A stretch of 64,000 nucleotides of DNA from NCBI RefSeq assembly GCF_013359945.1, contig NZ_JABWCS010000217.1:165812-229811 (forward strand), given 5' to 3'. Position numbers and translations under genes: made by a program. This DNA is from Paenibacillus agri (GTDB lineage: Bacteria; Bacillota; Bacilli; Paenibacillales; Paenibacillaceae). Positions within the stretch are counted from its first letter, which is position 1. Each line of letters opens with the position of its first letter. Positions 8,909 to 17,220 of the stretch are shown here, piece by piece. The notes under the pieces were generated by a model. That model saw only the letters and a list, made by a program, of their open reading frames with translations. It did no database searches and was not told the DNA's origin.

Positions 8909-9139
8909 TCACGTAATGGAAATACCCTTCTTCAGCGACTTCAGATCACCGTTGGAATTGAGCAGCAGCGGCAGCATCTTCATACTGCGGACCATTGGAG
9001 CGTTGCAGAGACGACAAGAAGGCACAGTGTCAAAAGCAAAATTGTCCCTCATCCATCCATTGCACCCCTCGTTAGTACAGGCCCAAATCGCGGTATTCTC
9101 TTCCGGGATTTCCTCCACGGGTTTCTTCCGGTAGTTCAT
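8909..9139 (-). CDS. ydjO: Cold-inducible YdjO-family zinc-ribbon protein
   Basis: This 76-residue protein has two CxxC-type knuckles: CTNEGCNGWMRDNF (CxxxxC) and CRLCNAPM (CxxC). The spacing and the NGWMR motif are typical of the YdjO family, known in Bacillus as cold-inducible. The biochemical role is unknown; one bound zinc is likely. It has a strong AAGGAGG site before ATG 9139, and its own terminator at 8824-8860. It lies next to a cold-shock protein gene, which fits a shared cold response. Confidence 0.82.
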   Translation of the reverse strand: MNYRKKPVEEIPEENTAIWACTNEGCNGWMRDNFAFDTVPSCRLCNAPMVRSMKMLPLLLNSNGDLKSLKKGISIT

Positions 9140-9275
9140 TGCCGTTCCTCCTTCCTTTATGTCACAAGTGGATTAACGATACATGATACCCCAAAATGTT
9201 AAGATTTATGCTTACACCTCTATAATAATAAGAAAAGCCCCAGTACGGAGCCCTTACAAAGGTTGTTGAGTTCTG

Positions 9276-9316
9276 TTAAAAAAAGACCGTCCCAACTTTC
9301 AACAAGCGGGGACGGT
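9276..9316 (-). terminator. Terminator of the cold-shock gene
   Basis: An ACCGTCCC/GGGACGGT stem (9309-9316 with 9286-9293) is followed on the minus strand by CTTTTTTT, immediately after the csp stop. Confidence 0.8.
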
Positions 9317-9327
9317 ACCTTCTATTA

Positions 9328-9528
9328 TTACAGTTTTACAACGTTTTCGGCTTGTGGACCACGGTTGCCTTGAACAACGTTGAATTCAACGCGTTGGCCT
9401 TCGTCCAAAGTTTTGAAGCCTTCGCCAGTGATCGCACTGAAGTGTACGAATACGTCGCTACCGCCTTCAACTTCGATAAATCCGAATCCTTTTTCAGCGT
9501 TGAACCATTTAACTGTACCTGTTTGCAT
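9328..9528 (-). CDS. cspB: Cold-shock protein (CspA/CspB family)
   Basis: This 66-residue single cold-shock domain begins MQTGTVKWFNAEKGFGFIEV and contains both RNA-binding motifs, KGFGFIEV (RNP1) and VFVHFSAI (RNP2). Such proteins act as single-stranded nucleic-acid chaperones that melt mRNA structure in the cold. The ATG at 9528 has GGAGG about 8 nt upstream; an upstream in-frame codon would add MEVTH but has no site. A promoter at 9611-9639 gives a 5' leader of about 75 nt, which is common for csp genes. The exact csp letter is a guess. Confidence 0.93.
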   Translation of the reverse strand: MQTGTVKWFNAEKGFGFIEVEGGSDVFVHFSAITGEGFKTLDEGQRVEFNVVQGNRGPQAENVVKL

Positions 9529-9610
9529 GTGTGTAACCTCCACAAATTTAAATTAATATGTTCTTTTTATCTTCAAACAAAGAAAAAATTCACACATTGA
9601 AAAAGGTTGT

Positions 9611-9639
9611 ATATTACTTAACTTGACAGCCCTTTTCAA
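9611..9639 (-). promoter_or_regulatory. Sigma-A promoter of the cold-shock gene
   Basis: On the minus strand TTGAAA (9634-9639) and TAATAT (9611-9616) are separated by exactly 17 bp. The inferred start near 9604 leaves a leader of about 75 nt, AU-rich at its 3' end. Confidence 0.6.
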
Positions 9640-9735
9640 CACGAGAATTAGGTATCAAATGTATGATTGTTCTCATAGTACCACACCTTCGAAGTAAAGG
9701 CAAGCTGACCCATCCGAATATCACCGTTTTTTCCC

Positions 9736-9772
9736 ACAAAAGGCTGACTTCCCAATGTAAGGGCTGTCAGCC
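9736..9772 (-). terminator. Terminator downstream of htrA
   Basis: A GGCTGAC/GTCAGCC stem (9766-9772 with 9742-9748) is followed on the minus strand by TTTTGTGGGAAAAAA. It ends the htrA transcript before the csp promoter. Confidence 0.6.
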
Positions 9773-9818
9773 TGGCTGGTCATGACTGCTATATCATTAT
9801 ATACCATTTCTGAAGGTT

Positions 9819-11060
9819 TTATTCCTCAGGCTTCTCCAAAAGTTTTACCGATACCTGCTTTAGAACCCCGTTTCTGTAAAAAGTAATCTGTAATTCATCA
9901 CCGATCTTAGTGTGATTATACAAATACTTCCGCAGTGAAAGGGTAGACGTAATGGGCTCTCCGTCAAATTTTGTGATAACGTCGTTGAACTGGAGTCCCG
10001 CAACCTTTGCCGGTCCAACAGCATCAAGTACGACTACACCGTCCTTAACAGCCACAGGCAGATTCAGCTCCTTGCGCTGGTCTTCGGCCAACGGGACATA
10101 AGGATTGTTCAGATCCACCGTGTAGACGCCCAGATAGGATCGTGAGATCTTACCCTTGCTGGTTAGCTCATCTGCCGTCTCCATAACATGATTGGTCGGT
10201 ATGGCAAAGCCAAGCCCTTCTACGCCGGTATCCGAAATTTTCATCGTATTGATCCCGATCACCTTGCCGTTGAGATCAACTAGCGCGCCACCACTGTTAC
10301 CTTCATTGATCGCCGCATCGGTCTGAATGACCTCCTGCTCCCAGTCGTACACACCATCCTGGTTGAGCGACACGGGAATCTTCCGCTCCGTATAGCTTAT
10401 AATACCGGAAGTTAGCGTATCACCAAGACCAAGTGGATTGCCGATAGCTATGACGGTCTCCCCAAGACGCAGCTTAGAAGAGTCACCAATCTGAGCGATG
10501 GTGTTGATGCCCTTAGCATCAATCGACAGCACAGCAATATCGGTTACTTTATCTGCGCCGACCAGCTCCGCTCTGCGGGTCTCCCCAGACACCGTAACAA
10601 TCTCCAGCTTGCCTGCACCCTGAACGACATGGTTATTAGTAATGATGTAGGCCTTATTGGCATCTTTTTTATAAATAACTCCGGAGCCCAGTGATGACTG
10701 ATCCAGAATATTCTCTTCCTTGTTGTCTTCCTTATGGTTAACAATGCTCACTACGGCAGGACGAACCATCGCCGCAGCCTGAATAATACGATCATAAGGA
10801 TCGCCACTGCTCGGCGTCACGTTCTCAATGACGGTAGACCCTGCTGCTCTCTCCGGCGCCCAATGCCCGGTCACCAGGCTGAACAGCAATACTGCTACCA
10901 CCGCACTGATTACAGAGCTAAGTGCAGAGATTTGCCATGTTGAGAGACTCCGGCGCGATCTGCTAGTTCGCCAACCCCGTGACAAGCCTTTGGATTTATC
11001 CTGTTCTCTGCTCCGCCGTGGTACCTTCGTTGAATAAAAATCATCATCAAACAATCCCAA
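9819..11060 (-). CDS. htrA: Membrane-anchored HtrA/DegP-type serine protease
   Basis: This trypsin-like protease acts on misfolded proteins at the outer face of the membrane. From the chosen start it has 413 residues: a basic cytoplasmic tail, one membrane helix (about 46-64), a protease domain with triad His144 (TNNHVV), Asp174 (VTDIAVL) and Ser256 (EGNSGGALV), and one C-terminal PDZ domain. I chose TTG at 11060, giving MGLFDDDFYSTK, because GGGGAGAGG lies 7 nt upstream. The open frame continues to 11177, but that extension has no ribosome-binding site. It lies downstream of walJ, as yyxA does in Bacillus, except that a plus-strand small gene intervenes. Confidence 0.88.
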   Translation of the reverse strand: MGLFDDDFYSTKVPRRSREQDKSKGLSRGWRTSRSRRSLSTWQISALSSVISAVVAVLLFSLVTGHWAPERAAGSTVIENVTPSSGDPYDRIIQAAAMVRPAVVSIVNHKEDNKEENILDQSSLGSGVIYKKDANKAYIITNNHVVQGAGKLEIVTVSGETRRAELVGADKVTDIAVLSIDAKGINTIAQIGDSSKLRLGETVIAIGNPLGLGDTLTSGIISYTERKIPVSLNQDGVYDWEQEVIQTDAAINEGNSGGALVDLNGKVIGINTMKISDTGVEGLGFAIPTNHVMETADELTSKGKISRSYLGVYTVDLNNPYVPLAEDQRKELNLPVAVKDGVVVLDAVGPAKVAGLQFNDVITKFDGEPITSTLSLRKYLYNHTKIGDELQITFYRNGVLKQVSVKLLEKPEE

Positions 11061-11404
11061 CGGTAATCCTCTCCCCTCTATTGCTACTGCATTCATACCT
11101 GAACGCCAAGCAACACCCGAACGGCTTCGTACTCTTCTAAGACTCCAAAGAGTGCCAAAAGGTTTCACTTTATCCATTCACCCAAATAGGCGGGTTCCAA
11201 GCGTAGGGGTCTCATATTCTTTCAATCAGGGAATATTTTACGACTTAAAAGACTACAATAGTAGAAAGCTCCAATTGCCACTTACGCCTAAACGCTCTGT
11301 ATTGATTGTATCACAGGCGGGCACGCTTTCGCGGATTTTCCGCCGTAATTATTCTGCACATTTTTCCCAAACCCCTATCTCATCCCCAAAGGAGGTGCAA
11401 AGAA
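11061..11404. other. Divergent intergenic region between htrA and the 68-residue gene
   Basis: These 344 bp lie upstream of two divergent genes. The part next to htrA (11061-11177) is open in the htrA frame but looks untranslated. A TACAAT -10-like hexamer on the minus strand (11305-11310) could serve htrA, but no convincing -35 is seen. No other element was recognised. Confidence 0.35.
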
Positions 11405-11611
11405 ATGGAATCCTCTTCGATAAGCATGGATTTGGTGCAATTTATGGGTAAGCTCGGTGATTTAAAAGATGAGCATTACCATATGACACTTGCCCTCAGC
11501 GCCATCATCGAGCTGTTGATCGACAAGGGCCTGATCACCCGTCAGGAACTGGAGCACAAGACGGCCGAACTGGACCAGCTTATGGCTGGCTCACCATATC
11601 CCATGGCGTAG
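11405..11611 (+). CDS. Small helical protein of unknown function
   Basis: This 68-residue plus-strand ORF (MESSSISMDLVQFMGKLGDL) is preceded by a near-perfect AAAGGAGGTG site, which fixes ATG 11405 against a longer frame from 11306. The sequence is predicted all-helical, with LVQFMGKLGDLKDEHYHMTL and a C-terminal segment ITRQELEHKTAELDQ suggesting a helical hairpin or small coiled coil. No family is recognised with confidence. Its last 32 bp overlap the 3' end of walJ on the opposite strand, and it interrupts the usual walJ-htrA order. The strong ribosome-binding site argues it is real. Confidence 0.7.
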   Translation: MESSSISMDLVQFMGKLGDLKDEHYHMTLALSAIIELLIDKGLITRQELEHKTAELDQLMAGSPYPMA

Positions 11612-12386
11612 GACGGTCATAATATGTCTCGCACAGCTTGAACTCACTATCCTTGTAGAAGCAGCCCCGGTCCTCCATGGCGCCGCGTACAGACATCTTC
11701 GCTAGATCCATCATGTTATGATCCAGGCTCAAGTGCGCCAGATAGGTGCGTTTCGTCCGCCCCGTCAGGATCTCACTCAGGGCTGCGCCCGCAGCTTCGT
11801 TAGAGAGGTGGCCCATGTCGCCGAGAATACGGCGTTTGGTGTTCCACGGATAGCGTCCCATCCTCAGCATCTCGATATCATGGTTAGCCTCTAGCACCAG
11901 CACATCAGAATCGGCAATCGCCATCCTTACCTTATCGCTGACATACCCCAGGTCTGTAGCCACGCATAACTTCTCTTTGCCATCATAAAAGTTGTAGCCC
12001 ACCGGCTCTGCTGCATCATGAGAGATTGCGAACGACTCTACGCGCAGGCTGCCAAAATCCCTCTGTTGTCCGGTCTCCATAATAATGCGATGATGGTCCG
12101 GTATTTTCCCGATGCCCTTCTCGATTGCCCTCCAGGTATTGGTGTTGGCGTAGATGGGGAGCTCATATTTGCGGGCCATAGCCCCGAGCCCCTTGATATG
12201 ATCAGAATGCTCGTGGGTCACCAGAATTCCGTCTATATCCTGCCCGGTCAGCTCACGCATGCCCAACAGTTCGTCAATCCGCTTCGCGCTAAGACCCGCA
12301 TCAATCATCAGCGTCGTCTCCCCATTACGCACCACAGTCACGTTACCTGTAGAACCGCTGGACAATACTGAAAAAGATATCCCCAT
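11580..12386 (-). CDS. walJ: Metallo-beta-lactamase-fold hydrolase WalJ/YycJ
   Basis: This 268-residue MBL-fold enzyme has the metal-binding motif THEHSDH near residue 60, a second His in SHDAAEPVG, and Asp in CVATDLGY. WalJ family members are predicted nucleases, and in related bacteria affect cell-wall and DNA-repair phenotypes; the substrate is not settled. It is the last gene of walRKHIJ, 35 bp after walI. ATG 12386 has GGAGTAG upstream. Its 3' end overlaps a convergent small gene by 32 bp. Confidence 0.88.
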   Translation of the reverse strand: MGISFSVLSSGSTGNVTVVRNGETTLMIDAGLSAKRIDELLGMRELTGQDIDGILVTHEHSDHIKGLGAMARKYELPIYANTNTWRAIEKGIGKIPDHHRIIMETGQQRDFGSLRVESFAISHDAAEPVGYNFYDGKEKLCVATDLGYVSDKVRMAIADSDVLVLEANHDIEMLRMGRYPWNTKRRILGDMGHLSNEAAGAALSEILTGRTKRTYLAHLSLDHNMMDLAKMSVRGAMEDRGCFYKDSEFKLCETYYDRPTPWDMVSQP

Positions 12387-12421
12387 GTTTACTACTCCTT
12401 CTATCCTGAAATCACGATATT

Positions 12422-13162
12422 CTAATCTGTTGTTGTCTTGGGACTAATGATGTCCGCACTGATGGCGTCCACATAATAGGACTTGCCATTCTCCAGCATG
12501 AACCGCCACATCGGGGCAGCCACCTGACTTTCGGAATTGAATAACTCCCCGTAGTAACCAAGTACAATTTCCTTGACTGCCGTGTCCGGCGGAAAATATT
12601 TTTCAATCAGGCTGCTTAGGGCATTGGATGCTGGAAGCACCTTCTGCACATCCTCATTGTTACCGGGCCCTATCTCGATATTGGGGCGGCGGTACGCTAC
12701 AATCTTCTGATTATTATAGATCAGCTCCAGCCTGACTCTGAACAGCGGCCACTCCTTTTTCACCAGTGGATGCAGCACGAATTTGCCTGCTTCGCTCTCC
12801 AAGGGATCGAACTGATAATCAGAGATATCCGGAATTTCACTTTGCAGCTCACGACTAAGCTCGGAGAACGTAAAGATCAGCTTACTGTCTATGGGCCGCT
12901 TCAGTGGCACTGGCTGCTCGCTCTGTTCATCCCCGGAGTAACGGTATGTAATCCCAGGGAGCTGCGGCGTTGCCGCCGGGATGGGGCACAGAATACGGAT
13001 TCCCTTCTGCTCCATCACCTGCTGTGTGGTTTCGGAGAGGGAAGTAAAATCCAGATTGGCGCTGACCTGATCGCGCAGGTCAATCCACAACTGATAACAC
13101 AGCAGTAGGTTCAACAGTAAAAAAGCGTAGATCAGCACATTCTTGGCTCTTCCCCAATCCAT
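12422..13162 (-). CDS. walI: WalK regulatory membrane protein WalI (YycI)
   Basis: This 246-residue bitopic protein has a short N-terminal cytoplasmic tail (MDWGRAKNV), one membrane helix (about residues 8-26) and an extracytoplasmic domain. In Bacillus, YycI and YycH contact the sensor WalK in the membrane and restrain it; in staphylococci they activate it. Position after walH and the family-like MDWGRAKN N-terminus identify it. ATG 13162 has AGGAGG 6 nt upstream, and 25 bp separate it from walH. Confidence 0.88.
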   Translation of the reverse strand: MDWGRAKNVLIYAFLLLNLLLCYQLWIDLRDQVSANLDFTSLSETTQQVMEQKGIRILCPIPAATPQLPGITYRYSGDEQSEQPVPLKRPIDSKLIFTFSELSRELQSEIPDISDYQFDPLESEAGKFVLHPLVKKEWPLFRVRLELIYNNQKIVAYRRPNIEIGPGNNEDVQKVLPASNALSSLIEKYFPPDTAVKEIVLGYYGELFNSESQVAAPMWRFMLENGKSYYVDAISADIISPKTTTD

Positions 13163-13187
13163 ACCGTTCCTCCTTCATGTGAATAGC

Positions 13188-14510
13188 TTAATTCAGGGTA
13201 AGCACACTGCCGTCACGCAGCGTAACCTTCCATACCGGCACGAGCTGCAGCTTCTCTCCCTTCAGAGAAGGGATGTAGGCCGGCGTTAAATCCTGAACCG
13301 GCGAGGTCTTGCTGATTTGGGCCAATTGACTAAGCAGCGTCTCACCACCCGATAACTCGGCCACCTTTTTCACCGCCTGACTCTCGTTCAGATACAATAG
13401 CGAACGCTCATAAGAAGAGACGGTGCCCTTCTGCAGCTCCAGATGAATCACGCCGAATTTCAGCTGCGGACGGTTCAGGATCGGGTACGATCCGTACGGG
13501 TAAGAACCATAATATTGTTGAAAAGATACTCGCCGCTCCTTGCCGCCATCCCCGATAGGCAGTTGATCCTGCGATTCGTCTTCCGCTGCAGCCAGCCGGT
13601 AGGTTCCATTCCAGCCACCATGCTGGTTCACGAAGTCTACGGCTTCCAGCGCATCCTTCGCAGGCGTGCTCTCTCCGGCCGGCAGAGCCGCCGGATCACT
13701 ATAGCTCATCCAGTTCTGCTCCTGATCCACCTGGAGACTGCGCTTGCTGTCCGTATAGATCTCCGATCCGTCCTTCTCGCGAATATATCGCGTGCTGCTA
13801 GTATCGAAGAATAGATTACTCTGCATTTGCTCAATCGTATACAGGCCGGAAGGAATCTCGACCTGCACCAGTGACAGCTTGTCTGACGGCACATAATAAT
13901 CCCCGTTCGCCGTTGTATACGGCGTCCAGTTCTTGCCGAAGTCCACATGCTGCTGGACGTCCTGCACCGTCAGGTCGGCTTTGGCCGCCTCATAGACGAT
14001 ATCGCCTCTCGTGCTGAAGAAGATAGCATGCGCCTTGGAATCGTTCTTAACATTGTAGATCCAGATTCGGTTGATACTCTCCCCGGCGAACAGGGAGTCG
14101 GGCGAAAGCTGCATCACCCGTTGCAGTAACGTTACGGGAATCCCCGCACCGAAGGAAAGCTCGATGCCCGGGTTCTCTTTGCGAATCTTATTCCAGTCAA
14201 AGTCATCCACCGACCGCCGCTGGAAGCTCTCGAAGGTGCGTCCCTTTATCCGGTTGATAATCAGGTTATAGAACGTTGAACTGGGATAGAACAACGTGTG
14301 CTTGTCCTCGCCCATATGAATAATCATCTTGTCCGGGTAGAGCAGGTTCTCGACCTTTTCTTCTGGCCCCATATTGTCTGTCTTTACATACAAATTCTCT
14401 GACATCACCGCTGAGTCGCTGCCCGGCAGGCGATAGATCAGATAATAACTCTCCACAAGACTGCTGAGGACGAGCAGCGCAAGAATCCATGTCTTTACTC
14501 TTTCCTTCAC
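13188..14510 (-). CDS. walH: WalK regulatory membrane protein WalH (YycH)
   Basis: This 440-residue protein has one N-terminal membrane helix (about residues 8-26) followed by a large extracytoplasmic region, the organisation of YycH. It works with WalI on the WalK sensor. It starts at GTG 14510, overlapping the walK stop by 4 nt (GTGA) with GGGGGAG 6 nt upstream. The sequence is weakly conserved, as usual for this family, so the assignment rests on length, topology and position between walK and walI. Confidence 0.85.
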   Translation of the reverse strand: MKERVKTWILALLVLSSLVESYYLIYRLPGSDSAVMSENLYVKTDNMGPEEKVENLLYPDKMIIHMGEDKHTLFYPSSTFYNLIINRIKGRTFESFQRRSVDDFDWNKIRKENPGIELSFGAGIPVTLLQRVMQLSPDSLFAGESINRIWIYNVKNDSKAHAIFFSTRGDIVYEAAKADLTVQDVQQHVDFGKNWTPYTTANGDYYVPSDKLSLVQVEIPSGLYTIEQMQSNLFFDTSSTRYIREKDGSEIYTDSKRSLQVDQEQNWMSYSDPAALPAGESTPAKDALEAVDFVNQHGGWNGTYRLAAAEDESQDQLPIGDGGKERRVSFQQYYGSYPYGSYPILNRPQLKFGVIHLELQKGTVSSYERSLLYLNESQAVKKVAELSGGETLLSQLAQISKTSPVQDLTPAYIPSLKGEKLQLVPVWKVTLRDGSVLTLN

Positions 14511-16336
14511 GCTTCACTCCCCCTTTGCTCGTCCGGAGGCAGCGTGAAGGTAACCTTCGAGCCTTGGTTAACTTCAGATTGCAAGGAAATAGAGCCTCCA
14601 TGCGCCTTCACAATTTCCCGGGCAATGGAGAGTCCAAGTCCGGTTCCTCCCATGTTGCGTGAGCGGGCCTTGTCTACCCGGTAAAAGCGTTCAAAAATGC
14701 GCTCAATATCCTTCTTTGGAATTCCTATTCCGGAATCTCGCACAGAGATCGATAGCATACCTTCCTCATTCTGCAGGGCTTCCAGCTCAATACTGCCGCC
14801 CTCAGGCGTGTACTTGAGTGCATTGGACACCAGATTGCCTAGCACCTGATCAATCTGATCACGGTCCAGCCAGGCGGAAGCAGCCTCCCTGCGCACTCTC
14901 GTACTGATATGGATCCGCTTCTGCCGGATCTGGAAGGAGAAGCGGTCCGCCACATCCTCTAGCATCTCGGCCACATCCGTCTGCTGTATACGCAGACGGG
15001 CCTCCTTGGAATCGAGCCGCGACAGATGCAGCAGGTCCGTTACCAGCCGGATCATCCGCTCGGTCTCGTTGCGGATGACTCCGACAAAGCGGGCGGCCAG
15101 TTGCGGATCATCCAGCGCGCCATCATCCAGCGCCTCGGCATAGCTTTTGATCGTCGTGAGCGGCGTACGCAGCTCATGCGATACATTCGCCACGAACTCG
15201 CGGCGGGATTCCTCCAGGTTCTCCTGCTCCGTGACATCCTGGAGCACGGCGATCGTTCCCGCGATCCCACCTTCCCGGCGGTGGATCGGCGTGAAGGTGA
15301 CCCGCACAATATTGGGGTCACCACCGCCGATTGGCGACAAATGCAGCATGGCCGAGTGTGCATTGTCGCGCGGCAAGGCACCGGCCTGCTCAGAGTCGAG
15401 GCCGAGTAATTCATTCAAGGGCGCGCCCTCCGGGAGCGGCCCTTCGGCGCCCAGCATCAGCGCAGCACGGCGGTTCATCAGGATGACCACGCCGGTCTCG
15501 TCGGTTGCTACCACGCCATCGCTCATGTTCGTCAGAATAGAGGCCAGCTTCTCCTTCTCTTCCTCATTCTGTGACAGCGCCTCATGCAATCGGCCTGTCA
15601 TATAGTTGAAGGCCTGGCTCAGCTGGCCGATCTCGTCATTGCCAAACACAGGCATTTTCCGATTGAAGCGTCCCTCAGCCACTGCCGTAGCATGACGAGT
15701 CATCTCCTTGATCGGCTGTGTGAACGTATGGGCGATGATAACACCCAGTACCGCCGTAAGGGTCAGTGCCAGTAGCAGCCCGGAGATGAATACGCTGTTA
15801 ATCCGGCTCATCGTGGCATAGAGATCCTTCATATCGGCGGCGATGTAGATAGCGCCAACGACCTTGCCACCGGAAAGTACCGGCTTCGCTACGACCTTTT
15901 TCCGCACATTGTCATCGCCAATAATATATTCCTCATTGTCGCTGATACCTTGAAGGGCACGGCTGACCACGGTCTGCGTATTCCGCTGACCTACATAGTC
16001 ATTCTGTGAAGGGACAGACGTCGTGATAATCTTGCCGCTGGCATCCAGCACCTGTATTTCGGCACCATTAATATAGAGATTGTTCACCATGCCGCGCAGG
16101 CTCTCTACCGCTGTCTCCTCGTCGATGGTACCGGCCTCACTACCGAACTTGTCGGCAGTCAGAATGGATAGCATCTCCGCTCTCGCCTTGAGGTCCTTCG
16201 TAAAGTTATCGGTCAGTGAATTTTTCATCGAGCTGACAAAATAGACGCCAATCAGTTGCATCGCAATCAGGATCAGCAGGACATAAATGATAATGAACTT
16301 GGCCTGAATCGTCCGGAAAAAGGACAGTCCTTTCAT
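14507..16336 (-). CDS. walK: Essential cell-wall sensor histidine kinase WalK
   Basis: This 609-residue kinase has a membrane helix at about 13-35, an extracytoplasmic Cache/PDC-like domain, a second helix near 182-205, then HAMP, PAS (about 262-370), HisKA with the phospho-acceptor His387 in NVSHELRTPL, and a HATPase domain with DSGIGIPKKD and GGTGLGLSIA. WalK controls peptidoglycan hydrolase genes through WalR. It overlaps walR upstream and walH downstream by 4 nt each, so the three are translationally coupled. GGAGGG precedes ATG 16336. Confidence 0.95.
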   Translation of the reverse strand: MKGLSFFRTIQAKFIIIYVLLILIAMQLIGVYFVSSMKNSLTDNFTKDLKARAEMLSILTADKFGSEAGTIDEETAVESLRGMVNNLYINGAEIQVLDASGKIITTSVPSQNDYVGQRNTQTVVSRALQGISDNEEYIIGDDNVRKKVVAKPVLSGGKVVGAIYIAADMKDLYATMSRINSVFISGLLLALTLTAVLGVIIAHTFTQPIKEMTRHATAVAEGRFNRKMPVFGNDEIGQLSQAFNYMTGRLHEALSQNEEEKEKLASILTNMSDGVVATDETGVVILMNRRAALMLGAEGPLPEGAPLNELLGLDSEQAGALPRDNAHSAMLHLSPIGGGDPNIVRVTFTPIHRREGGIAGTIAVLQDVTEQENLEESRREFVANVSHELRTPLTTIKSYAEALDDGALDDPQLAARFVGVIRNETERMIRLVTDLLHLSRLDSKEARLRIQQTDVAEMLEDVADRFSFQIRQKRIHISTRVRREAASAWLDRDQIDQVLGNLVSNALKYTPEGGSIELEALQNEEGMLSISVRDSGIGIPKKDIERIFERFYRVDKARSRNMGGTGLGLSIAREIVKAHGGSISLQSEVNQGSKVTFTLPPDEQRGSEA

Positions 16337-17070
16337 CCTAACCCTCCGTTTTTGGGGCTATGCATCAAATAGCCAAGACCGCGCCGGGTAAAGATATATT
16401 CCGGTTTGCTGGGATTCTCCTCAATCTTCTCCCGCAGACGCCGGATCGTAACATCCACGGTCCGCACATCGCCGAAGTATTCAAAACCCCAAACGGCCTG
16501 CAGCAAATGCTCCCTGGTCATGACCTTGCCGGCATGGCGGATCATGTAATAGAGTAGTTCATACTCCCGATGCGTTAGATCGAGCGCTTCTCCATCTTTA
16601 TAAACCATGTACATATCCGTATCTATAAACAAATCGAAATGGTGAATGCCCTGCTTGGCAACGGGAGACTCATTACTGAGCGTCTCCGCCGTACTGGGCT
16701 TGTGCTGCCGGCGCATCTGTGCCTTGACCCGGGCCAGCAGCTCACGCGTGCTGAACGGCTTCGTTACGTAATCGTCAGCTCCCAGCTCCAGCCCAAGCAC
16801 CTTGTCAATCTCCCCGTCCTTGGCTGTGAGCATAATGATCGGAATGTCCAGATGGGCCGAACGTACCTCCCGGCATACATCCATCCCGTCCTTGCCGGGA
16901 AGCATGAGATCCAGCAGCATGAGATCAGGCCGTTTGGACAAAGCCAACTCTACTGCGCTATTTCCATCAAAGGCGCAAATGACCTCATAGCCTTCTTTTT
17001 CAAGATTAAATTTCAAAATATCAGCAATAGGCTGCTCGTCGTCCACCACCAGAATCGTTCCCATCTGCAT
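16333..17070 (-). CDS. walR: Response regulator WalR (OmpR family)
   Basis: This 245-residue regulator has an N-terminal receiver (ILVVDDEQ acidic pocket, phospho-Asp54 in LLLDLMLP, conserved Lys in YVTKPF) and a C-terminal winged helix (LTHREYELLYYM, DVTIRRLREKIE). It is activated by WalK and regulates cell-wall hydrolases. I chose ATG 17070 (MQMGTILVVDD), 9 nt after AAAGGTG; the frame opens 12 nt earlier at a GTG that lies inside that Shine-Dalgarno site. It is the first gene of walRKHIJ. Confidence 0.95.
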   Translation of the reverse strand: MQMGTILVVDDEQPIADILKFNLEKEGYEVICAFDGNSAVELALSKRPDLMLLDLMLPGKDGMDVCREVRSAHLDIPIIMLTAKDGEIDKVLGLELGADDYVTKPFSTRELLARVKAQMRRQHKPSTAETLSNESPVAKQGIHHFDLFIDTDMYMVYKDGEALDLTHREYELLYYMIRHAGKVMTREHLLQAVWGFEYFGDVRTVDVTIRRLREKIEENPSKPEYIFTRRGLGYLMHSPKNGGLG

Positions 17071-17169
17071 ATGCGGCTTCACCTTTCTATCTGTACTTGC
17101 TTACATTCCTTTATTCTAACATACCTGCCGTGGCCTCACATCCTACCAATTAAGCAGTCTGCACAGGGA

Positions 17170-17203
17170 AAAACGAAGCCGCCCGAAGGAAGTTTCGGAC
17201 GGC
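17170..17203 (-). terminator. Terminator of the M23 peptidase gene
   Basis: A GCCGTCCGAA/TTCGGGCGGC stem is followed on the minus strand by TTCGTTTTTCCC. It separates the M23 gene from the walR promoter. Confidence 0.75.
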
Positions 17204-17220
17204 CTGTTAGAAGATATGAA

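Noticed and set aside
11306..11404. Longer start for the 68-residue gene
   Set aside because: The extension lacks a ribosome-binding site; AAAGGAGGTG lies before the internal ATG at 11405.
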